From: a virus
Length of the DNA stretch: 36,542 nucleotides
IMG/VR virus record: IMGVR_UViG_3300032245_000750
Coordinates: 1 to 36,542 of that record
Direction: 5' to 3' (one strand)
Part shown: piece after piece, positions 1 to 9,700 of the stretch
Layout: every line of letters starts with the position of its first letter
Position numbering within the stretch: the first letter of the stretch is position 1
Position numbers and translations under genes: made by a program
The notes under the pieces: model-generated
What the model saw: the letters and a program-made list of their open reading frames with translations, nothing else
What the model was told of the DNA's origin: nothing
The model's database searches: none

Positions 1-13
1 ATAAAACAGCCTA

Positions 14-442
14 ATGCAATTCATTGATAAAGTTTTTTTATACATTTTAGACAACAGGTATAAAGGAAAGCGTACCTGTTTTGACATTTTGTATCTAAAA
101 GAATGGCTTCAATGGGCAATTAACAAAAACTACCTTTTTACGGCAACTGACGACAAAAACAACATTACTGGAGTTCTTGTGGTATGTCCCATAGGAAAAT
201 GGCTTAAAACACCAGATATTCAACAAATCATTGACGCTTTAAGCAAAAACGATAAAGAATCTACAGATTACTATATAATGGATGCCTTAAGTAATAATAA
301 AGAATCAAGAAAGAATTTAGTAAATAAGGCTCTTGACAGGTTTAAAGATATAGAATCTGACCAAAATGTTAATCTTTTTGCCCAAGTTAACGACAAAATC
401 ATCAAATTTAACAAACAAACAATCTTAACACTAAAAAACTAA
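14..442 (+). CDS. Small protein at the gp13 position of a T7-like ejection gene set
   Basis: The product has 142 residues and is soluble, with no signal peptide or membrane segment. The middle part (about residues 38-60, containing NNITGVLVVCPIGKW) resembles the core strands of a GNAT-like fold, followed by a charged helical part and a lysine-rich C-terminus. I do not recognise it by sequence alone. It is the first of four consecutive genes of increasing size (142, 312, 797, 2634 residues), which is the pattern of T7 genes 13, 14, 15 and 16, and 142 residues is close to the 138 of T7 gp13, so an internal-virion assembly role is inferred from position. Its ATG overlaps a TAA stop at 12-14, probably that of the preceding gene. 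No Shine-Dalgarno sequence precedes the start. Confidence 0.6.
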   Translation: MQFIDKVFLYILDNRYKGKRTCFDILYLKEWLQWAINKNYLFTATDDKNNITGVLVVCPIGKWLKTPDIQQIIDALSKNDKESTDYYIMDALSNNKESRKNLVNKALDRFKDIESDQNVNLFAQVNDKIIKFNKQTILTLKN

Positions 443-443
443 T

Positions 444-1382
444 ATGGGAAGCAAAAAAGTATCAGCACCACCCCCTAGGGATTATAAAGCAGAAATGCTT
501 GGTGCATTAGACGCACAACTAGAAATTCAACCTAAATTGCTTGAATCTGAGCAAAAGTATCAACCTTTATACCAGCAACTCCAACAGCAAATGCTTGATA
601 GGCAAATGCAGAATCAGTTGGAATCTTATGGTAATATTTTGCCTAAATCGGTAGAACTAAGTAAAGCCTATACAGAGGCTATGACGCCTGTTTATGGTAT
701 GATTGGTAGTGGTGCTAGGAGTGCATACGAACAAGGTCTTGGAGAGCAAACTATGGGGCTTTATAACACTATGCAGAGGCAAGCCCAAGAGGGTCTTAAT
801 GCTGGCTATGGGTTAACTCCAGAAATGGAGCGTTATGCCCAGCAATCTGCTAGGGCTGCTAGTACCGCTCGTGGTTTAACATTTGGCAATCAAGGACTTG
901 CACAAGAAGTTCTTAATTCTTATACATTAGGTCAAGACAGGTATCAAAAGGCACTTGTAAATGCTCAAAACGCTTATAACCTTGGTGTAAATCAAGCAAG
1001 TAATGCTTATAATACATATGGTCAAATGCTTGGAACTCAAATAGGTTCTTACAGTCCTGTTGGTATGTATGCAAATGCTTATAACACAACTCAAAATCTT
1101 GGTGCTAAAATCTTTCAACCAGAATCTCAGTATAATGCTGGACTTATTACTGCTAATCGTAAGGAAGCAATGGATGCACAGATTGCAAATGCTCAATCAG
1201 CAAATGCTTTAACATCTGGACTTATAAAAACTGTTGGTGCAGTTGGTGGTGCTTTTCTTGGAAATCCTGCTTTGTTTGCTGCTAGTGCTCCTATTCAGGC
1301 TATTGGTGGTTCTGTTGGAAGTTTAGGTGCTGCTGATGCTGCTGGAAGACTTGATTATAGCAATTTTTCAAATTACTCCTAA
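444..1382 (+). CDS. Internal virion protein, T7 gp14-like (putative)
   Basis: The product has 312 residues and starts one base after the previous stop. The N-terminus (MGSKKVSAPPP) is of the short polar, proline-containing kind common in phage internal virion proteins. Residues 25-200 are rich in Gln, Ala, Asn and Tyr and predicted helical. Residues about 255-300 form a Gly/Ala-rich hydrophobic stretch (TVGAVGGAFLGNPALFAASAPIQAIGGSVGSL, broken here only for reference to composition) that could insert into a membrane. T7 gp14 is the ejected protein that makes the outer-membrane pore, and both the order and the hydrophobic tail suit that role. Family assignment rests on context and composition, not on a recognised motif. 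Confidence 0.6.
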   Translation: MGSKKVSAPPPRDYKAEMLGALDAQLEIQPKLLESEQKYQPLYQQLQQQMLDRQMQNQLESYGNILPKSVELSKAYTEAMTPVYGMIGSGARSAYEQGLGEQTMGLYNTMQRQAQEGLNAGYGLTPEMERYAQQSARAASTARGLTFGNQGLAQEVLNSYTLGQDRYQKALVNAQNAYNLGVNQASNAYNTYGQMLGTQIGSYSPVGMYANAYNTTQNLGAKIFQPESQYNAGLITANRKEAMDAQIANAQSANALTSGLIKTVGAVGGAFLGNPALFAASAPIQAIGGSVGSLGAADAAGRLDYSNFSNYS

Positions 1383-1386
1383 TTTT

Positions 1387-3780
1387 ATGCCATCATCTTT
1401 TGGACAATATCAATCTGGAATTGACGCATCAACTGGCAATTTAGTTCCTGCTTATTCAAAAATGGCAGAATTAACTGCAAACTCTGTTGCAGGATTTGGT
1501 CAATCTCTTGCTGAAGGGATTCAAAACTATCAAAAAAATTCTCAAGAAAATGAAATGATTGACCAAGAGGCTCAAGGTCTTGGTATGCAATTAAAGCAGT
1601 TTCACGATATGTTTGGAAACAATCCAGAGTATGCTCCATTTGCAGAACAATTAAATCAATATATAGATAAAATTTCTAAGATTCCAGAAATGTCTTTGGC
1701 TCAAAAGCGTGGTGCATTAAATGGTGCTAAGGTTGCTTTTTCTAACATTGGCAGTCAGTTGCAAATGTTCAATACAATGAAAACAATGAATGAAGAGCGT
1801 GTAGCGGCTGAAGCATTAAACCCTAAAAATAATCCTGTTTTTGAAATTAAAGATAAAATTGTTCCTATGGGGCTTAATAATTTTGATAAATCTAAATCAT
1901 ATTTATCAAATGAAACAGAATTTATAAATGCTCTTAACAACTTAGAAGAACAAGGAGTTAGTGTTGATAAACCTGCTAAACTTGAAGAATATCGTAAGCG
2001 TGTTGAAGAAAGTGCAACAGAACTATCAAAGACTAATCCTGTTGGTTTGACAATTATTGACCAAGTTAATGCTGCTCGTAAAATTAGTAATTCTAAAAAT
2101 TTAGAAGAACAAATAGCATTAAGTGATGTAATTAGTAAACCTGCTTATACTCCATCAGAGCAAATGGTTAAAACACCAACTATACTTCAAGATAATTTAA
2201 ACAAATATTTAACAACAACTGATTCAAAAGGAAATATTGTTCCAAATGAATCATATGGTAATTTGCAAAAGAATCTTTCTGGAAATCCATTAAATGTACA
2301 AAATAAAAATAGATATTTATTTGAAAAGAAATTAGAACAAGATGCAAAATCTTTAGGAATTTGGGATGAAGAAGAAAAATTAAAAGCACAAAAGTTAGAT
2401 AATGCACTTGAAAAAGGTCAATTTGAGGCTGCAAGAGTAAGACCAAATGAAAATGCTTATTATCAAAATATTTTAAATAAAATTAATGAACAAAAAAATT
2501 CTAAACAAATTGAATTAAGAAAATCATTACTTGAAGATAAAGATGTTCAATCAAAAATTGCTGAATATGCAAAAGGCAATTTTGATGAAGTTGGTATTCC
2601 ATCTAAAGCACTAGAACTTGCTAATAAACTAGGATTTGACAGAAAAGATTATGGTTTTAACTCAAATGCAGAAACCATATCTGAAGCACTTCCTTTGGGA
2701 ATCGGTGCTGTGGTTCTTCCAATGCAATATGGAGAAATTAAAGAAAAAATACCTCCAGCATTGGTTGATTTCTTTTCAAGAATTAAAGAAGGAAAAATTA
2801 ATAAAGAAACTGCAACTGTTGATGTTGGAAAACCAAAAATTTCAGAAAATCAACAACAGCAAATTAGTCGTTCTAAACCAATTTGGGAACAGACACAATC
2901 TGAACTTGAAAATAGTTCAGTTTCAGAAAAAATTAATGAACCTGATAAACTTTCTTCTGAAGGATTAAAACTTAATCCAATAAATGTAACTACAAAAGAA
3001 GAAGTTCCTATTTCTCAAGAAGTTCGCAATCAAAAGGCTATTGATTTTATGACTCAGCGTTTAGGTTATCGTGATGCTAGTGGTAATCTTGTTACTCCTT
3101 CTGCTGTTAATAAATTATTTGGAAGCAATGAACCAACTTCTAGATATACAAAAGAAGGTGATAGAATTGTTGAATGGAAAAATCCAGAAACAGGAAAAAT
3201 TGAGTCTCATTTTGTAGCGGCTAAAGAACAAAAATCTGGTTCTGAGTATGTTTTTGGTGTTCAAAATCCAAAAACTGGAGAATTGCAATATGAAAAACCA
3301 GTAAAAAGTCTTGATGTTTCTATTAGAGGAAAAGGTGAATTTGCAACTCCAAATGGTGCAGAGAAATTTAAAGAAATATTAGCAAAGTCTGCTATGGTAG
3401 TTAATGCAATGGATAAGGTAAAGCAAATTGTAAAAGATAATCCGTTAAAAACTAAAATTCCTTGGACTGATGCACAAGTTGAAATTGTTTCACATCAATC
3501 TAAAGCAATAGCATCAATGAAAGAAATATTAGCACTTGATAGACTTAGTGACAAAGATGTTCAAATTATTTTAGAAAGAATACCTAATGGAACTAGTTGG
3601 ATGAGGACTCCAAGTCAAACTAAAATCCAAGCAGATAATGTTATTAATGATGTTTACGCATTGATTAAAAATTTAGGAGATGTTTACAAACTTGATGTTG
3701 TTACTCCAAGCAACTCAAATAGTTCATTAGAAAAAGATGCTCGTGAAGCATTTATTTCTGAACAATCATCTAATAAATAA
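1387..3780 (+). CDS. Internal virion protein, T7 gp15-like (putative)
   Basis: With the ATG at 1387 the product has 797 residues. A longer reading from 1327 would overlap the previous gene and add an unrelated hydrophobic leader, so I prefer 1387, four bases after the previous stop. The N-terminal 130 residues are a long amphipathic helical region (MAELTANSVAGFGQSL and on) typical of internal virion and tail-associated proteins; the rest is hydrophilic and largely helical, rich in Lys, Asn, Glu and Gln, with no signal peptide. T7 gp15 has 747 residues and forms the periplasmic part of the DNA ejection tube. Size and place between the gp14-like and giant genes support the same role. The gene is very AT-rich at the third codon position. 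Confidence 0.6.
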   Translation: MPSSFGQYQSGIDASTGNLVPAYSKMAELTANSVAGFGQSLAEGIQNYQKNSQENEMIDQEAQGLGMQLKQFHDMFGNNPEYAPFAEQLNQYIDKISKIPEMSLAQKRGALNGAKVAFSNIGSQLQMFNTMKTMNEERVAAEALNPKNNPVFEIKDKIVPMGLNNFDKSKSYLSNETEFINALNNLEEQGVSVDKPAKLEEYRKRVEESATELSKTNPVGLTIIDQVNAARKISNSKNLEEQIALSDVISKPAYTPSEQMVKTPTILQDNLNKYLTTTDSKGNIVPNESYGNLQKNLSGNPLNVQNKNRYLFEKKLEQDAKSLGIWDEEEKLKAQKLDNALEKGQFEAARVRPNENAYYQNILNKINEQKNSKQIELRKSLLEDKDVQSKIAEYAKGNFDEVGIPSKALELANKLGFDRKDYGFNSNAETISEALPLGIGAVVLPMQYGEIKEKIPPALVDFFSRIKEGKINKETATVDVGKPKISENQQQQISRSKPIWEQTQSELENSSVSEKINEPDKLSSEGLKLNPINVTTKEEVPISQEVRNQKAIDFMTQRLGYRDASGNLVTPSAVNKLFGSNEPTSRYTKEGDRIVEWKNPETGKIESHFVAAKEQKSGSEYVFGVQNPKTGELQYEKPVKSLDVSIRGKGEFATPNGAEKFKEILAKSAMVVNAMDKVKQIVKDNPLKTKIPWTDAQVEIVSHQSKAIASMKEILALDRLSDKDVQIILERIPNGTSWMRTPSQTKIQADNVINDVYALIKNLGDVYKLDVVTPSNSNSSLEKDAREAFISEQSSNK

Positions 3781-3791
3781 AACTTAATCTT

Positions 3792-6700
3792 ATGGCAGAT
3801 TTATATATCAACCCACAAGGTCAGTTAATTAATAATGATTCTCAATCTATTACTGGAAATGAAAAGATAGATAAATATCTTAACACATTACCAGCAGAGC
3901 AAAGAGAAGGTGCGTTAAAAAAAATTACCGCTCCATTAAACGGAGAAGAGATTGCTAAAAAATTAAAAGAAGATATTAATTGGATTCCAAACAAACAAGA
4001 GTTTGATTTATTTAATAAATATCAGTCGCAAAAAGAAACTGATATTGTAGATGGTTTATCTTTATTTACTGATGCTGCTAGTGCTATGTATGATATAGCA
4101 GGAAATGTAATTTCTTCTACATACGACCATCCGCTAGAAAATGCTCTTAAAATTGCTCCTAGTATATTAGAAGGTGGAGTTCAAAACATTCGTAATTGGT
4201 ATGGTATGCTTGCTCAAAGCCAAGACCCTAGTAGTGTTTTGTTTAAATGGAAAAATGTATTATTAAGAGATGGAAGTGATGATGCTTATAAGCAATTTTT
4301 AGAAGCACGAGATTTTGCAAGAGAATCTGTTGGTTATGAAACTGGTGAAAAAACAATGCTTGTTAATAAAGACTATATTGACCCAGCATTAACACAAGCG
4401 GCTGCTATTATAGTTGACCCTATGTTTTATGGTAGTTTTTTAGTTGGCGGTGGAGGTGCTGGTGTTACTCAAAAAGTAGCACAAATTTTAGGAATGTCTG
4501 AGCGTTTGGCTAAGGCTAGTGCTTTTGCTGAAAAGATGAAAGGTGCTGTATATGGAGGTGCTCTTAAATATGGCGTAGGAGTTCCTTTAGAGTTCATTGG
4601 TGACATCACTAGGGGCACTATTGATAAAGCCGTAGAAGGCGGTTCTAAGGTGCTAGAAGGGGCTACTGGAGTATCAGCACAAGACATTAAAACTGCTACT
4701 AAAGTTGGAGGATTTGGAAGTATTGCTACAGGTGTTCCATATTTATCTCCTACTTCTAAAGTTTATTTAGGTGCTGGATTTTCATCTGGATTAGGTGAGG
4801 CTCTTAGTGCTACTGGTGAGCAAATAATGAAAAACGGAGGAAAGCGTGGTTTGCTGTCATTTGCTGAACAGGCTATTGCTGAATCTGACGCTATGCTTGC
4901 TAAAGGTGGTTCTGGGTTAACTCCACAGGCTCGTAAATTGCTTAATGTAATTAATAAAGCAGACCCTATGTTTTCTTATGCTGGTTCTTTTCTTGAAGGT
5001 GGAGCACACGGAGCGGTTGTTGGTGGTGCATTAGGATACCTTGGTGGTGGTGAAGAAGGTGCTTGGGGTGGGGCGGGTGCTGGATTTGGCATTGGTTCGT
5101 TGGGTGGAGTTGCTGGTAGAGCAATGAGCAATATTGGAGGTGGATTAGAAAAACAGCGTTTAGCAGTCCAAATGGATATGCTTATGCCTATGCTCAAAGA
5201 TACTGACCCAAATAAATATAGTGCTATTGAATTGCTTAGAAAGGCTAGTCGTGAGGCTGGCAATCCAGATTGGGTAGTTGATAGATACGCTGTTGCACTT
5301 GATAAAATTGCACCAGCATCCAGAATGAAGGTAGGTGGAAAAGTTGCTCACGAGGCTGAACTTCGTGCAAAAGGACAAGACCCAAAGATTTACGATGGAT
5401 ACGAGCGTGACGCAAATGGTGAATATAAATTAGATAAAGATGGTAACAAAATTCGCTTAAGAGATGCTGAAGGATTTACTATTCCAACTGTTGATGAGTA
5501 TAATCGTGCTGCTGGATTTACTATTCAAAGCGATATAAACAACAATATCAAAATACACATCAATACAGACAAAATTGGTGAAATTAAAAACACACTTCCA
5601 CACGAATTATTCCACGCAGTATTTCGTGAATTAGGAATGAAAAATGAATTTAAAGATAGAATTGCTGAACATATTTTAGGAACATTTGATGAAAAAGGTA
5701 ATCAAATTAAGCCTCCAAGTATTAGCAAATTTGAGGCTGAAAGTTTCTTCACTAAATACATAAATAGTGCTTATGCTGGTACTGACAAGCAAGAGCGTTT
5801 AGCAAAACTTAAACAAGCGTTAGACGAATATTATAGCACAGGAAAGATGACTGTTATGGAGTCAGATGGAGTAACTCCTGTTCTTCATCATTTAAATGAA
5901 GAATTTGGTGCTTATTATTGGACTCATTTTTTAAACGATAAACCTGTAGATTATTTATTCCGTGGTGGGGAATTAGAAGGAATTCGTGGTGTTCTTGATT
6001 CTATTAAAAACAGATGGCAAGATTATATGGAACGCAAAGTTGGTGGTGTAAATGGTGGATTTGATTTTGCTCGTGATAAATATATTAACCCTTCCTTTAA
6101 AGATAAAGACGGAAAGCGTATTCGTGTAAGTGCATTAGATTATATGATGCAGGATTTAATTAGAACTAAATCTGCTGCTTCTAGAGGTCAAGCATTTGAT
6201 TTTAATAAACTTAGTCCAGAAGGACAGGAAGCATATGTTAATGCATCTGGTAATAGTATAGCATTTGAACCACCAAAAGTTAAAGGTGGTAAATACAAAG
6301 TTAGAACTGCAGAACAACAAAAAAAGATTCGTGTTAAACGAGCAGATGCTATGCACAAAGGTCTTGAGGCATTTAGAACTTCAAATCCAGAAATGCTTCG
6401 TGTTAGAGATGCTAACGGAAATGACATAGGAGGGCTTTCACCAGATGCTGATGGAAACTATACTGGATTAATTCCAGATGCTATTCTTGATTATTTTGTT
6501 AAATCTGGTCATATTGATAAAGTAGAAGCAGAGCGTATTAAATTGCTTCAAAAAGCGGCTAGAGGAGAAACTTCTAGTAATGTATTTGAATTCATAGAAT
6601 ATACTGGTGAAACAATGCACACAGGCATTGATTCTAATGTTCGTGCTAAATCGCCATATGTTCCCACTAAAAACAGAGTTGTAATTTTAACTAATTTTGA

Positions 6701-9700
6701 AACTAAAATTACTCCTAATGATTATGGATTTTACGCTCATACATTAGATTACAGACACTTACAATTTAGACAAGATAATTTATGGAAAGACCCTAAGGTT
6801 CGTGCGGCTTGGGGTGATGATAAAGATGCTTTTACTGCTGACTTATTTAGATATTTTAAGAACGCTAGTCAGCCAGATGGAGTTAGATTACCATCTGCTC
6901 AGTTATGGTCTGAAAATGGTGAATACAAACGAAATGTTTTGCATCAAGTAGCAGGACTAGAAACACCTGCATCTGGAACTTTAAATCCATCTTTAGGTGA
7001 TATTAAAGGTGATATGTTCAGCACTTATCGTCAATTCAGAACAGACAGAATGAGCCAAGAGCGTATGGGTAGTGAGAAAATTCACCTACAAGGTAAAGAT
7101 GCTATTGATTACATTCGTCATAATATGATGCCTTCAGAGATGTCTAATGAGCCTACTCCAAATGGTCATATCTATACTCATCCTAATGGATATAAATTCT
7201 TTAAGACTGAAAATGGAATTAAGGCTGTAAAGCCAGATGGTTCAGTTGTTGGTATTTATAAAACAATGGAAGAGGCTGTAAAGAAATCTGATATTATTTA
7301 TCAGAAAGAGAACCCCAATGGTAAGCCTATTCCTAGCGTAGATAATATCAGACAAGAGCCTTTTGACCCTCCAGAGACTCTAAAGCAATATATTGAAAGA
7401 AAGTTAAATAATTTATTTACTACTAGTGAAGAAAATATTTCATCTATTTTAAATTGGAAACCAAATAATGAATTAACAAATTTAATTGAAAGCAAAGATT
7501 TTCAAAATTTTTTAAACAATCACGATGCTAGTTTAGATATAGTTAGATATAATCATATTATTGATAAACAACAAACAACAAAAAATACTGTATCTAAATA
7601 TTTAGAAGTACAATATAATAAAGAACAACAGGCAGTTAATCCTACATTTGTATCTGGTCTTAGCGTAGCACTTGATAAAATACTTTCTGCTAATGTTAAT
7701 AAAGAAGGAACTATTCAAGCCAGTCGTTTGCTTAATTTAATGGATAGAGCATCTGGTGGAGACATAGGAAAAATACTCACAGAATCTAATGCTATTGGAT
7801 TTACAGATTGGTTAAAATCTAAAAAAGACTCTCGTGTATCTGAGGCTGAAATTCGTCAATACATTAAAGACAATGGTATCAAAGTAAGTTTAGACCCAAG
7901 AACTGATATTCGTGGCAATGAATGGTATGGTGGTGGTTTTGATACATCTAGATATACAGCAGAAGGTAAAAGAGATGGATACTATACTTTTGTAGCAAGA
8001 ATTAATCCAGAACACGCTCACGGAGTAGAAGGACATTTTGGAGGAGATAGTATTGTTCATATTCGAGCAACTACTCGTACTGACGCACAAGGTCGTAAAG
8101 TGCTGTTTGTTGAGGAGATTCAATCTATCAATACTGCCCGTGAAGAACTTTCTCCATCTCAGCGTTCTGTAGTTCAATCTGAAATTAAATCTTTAAAAGA
8201 ACTTAAAAACATTGCAAGTGAATTTAATAAAGTAAGTAAATTGCATTATGAGTCAAAGGGTACTATGCTTAAACGAGCATTAGATATTGCTAGAAAAGAA
8301 GGAATTGAAGTTTTAAAAGAATATGAAATGAAAGGAGAAGTAACAAATGATTTTAGAAAATTAGTAGATATTATTGCTTCTTCAGATATTCTAAAATTAG
8401 AAAAAATACCTAAATTAAGTAATAACAGTTCAATAGAAATAATGCGTGATGGTAAGTATGAAATTAAGCGTCTTGTTTCTGAGCGTGAGTCTCAACTTGC
8501 TAAAGTTAAAAGCAACAAGCCACTTCAAGATTTCAACGAAACAGTTAAAATAGCAAGCAGGACTATTATGCGTAAGGCTGTTGAACTCGGTGCTGACAGG
8601 GTTGTTTTAGTTAGACCAGAGGATATGCACCCAGATGTCTCTACTAATGCTGAAGGTGAGCGTTTTGTGGACACGCTTTATGGCAGAGATATACCTGCAA
8701 TGATGAACGCTGAGTTAAAGAAGTATGGCAAAAAGTTAGCACCTGCTAGAAACTATGGAAATCAAGACCCTAATGCTCCTATAAAATTATCTGGAAGAAT
8801 GGTAGGTAGTTCTGATAAATTATACAGCAAAGAAGCACAAACTAAACAAATACTTTCAGAGTCACTAGGTTACGACATCACCCAAGAGATGAAGCAGAAG
8901 GCTGGCAGAAGTCAGACTTTTATGATGCCATCTGAAAATAGTGATATTATTTATACTGGGAGAAGATTTGTTGGACAAGTAAAAGGAGGAATGTGGGCTA
9001 CTAGAGATTTTAAAAGATTAGAAAATGCTGGTGGAATAAAAGCATATAGAATAAGTCCAGATGCTCGTGTTTTAGTTCTTCATAAAACAAAATTTGATAA
9101 GAATGGAAACTATCTTTATTCTGATGTTAATAAATCTGGCTTTAATGAATTAAGAAAAATTGCTTTAGAGTCTAATCAAGATTTAGATTTTTGGGATAAT
9201 AAAGAACAATTATTTAGTAATCCAGAGTTGTTAGATGGAGACAGTTTATTTCCATCTTTAGATACAGATGAAACTATGCGTATGTCTGATAATGAAATCG
9301 AAGATAAAAACGCAGAGTTTCCAGAACAACAAACAAGAAATTCTATAAATAAACGAGATTTATTACAAGCAGTTAAAGATGCTGGTTATGACATAATTAA
9401 GACTACAAATATTGAAGGTGAAGCAACATTAGTTTTAAATAAAAATGCTGTAACTCCATTAACTGTTGATGATAAATTACCAACTCATTATATGCCCTCT
9501 GAAGGCGAGTACAGAAGTGGCGATAATTACTGGAAGGCTAAAGAGAATAAATTTGAAGGTGTAGATGAAAATGGTCAAACATATAGACTAGCATCTGCAA
9601 TTATTAATGGTAAAGTAGAATTTAATCCAGACCCAGACAATGTTTCTTGGATGGATATTGGGCATAGTAATATGCGTATGCCTAATCAAAAGGTATATGA

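Noticed and set aside
1327-1386. N-terminal extension of the 797-residue protein
   Set aside because: It overlaps the preceding gene and adds an unrelated hydrophobic leader; the ATG at 1387 follows the preceding stop closely.
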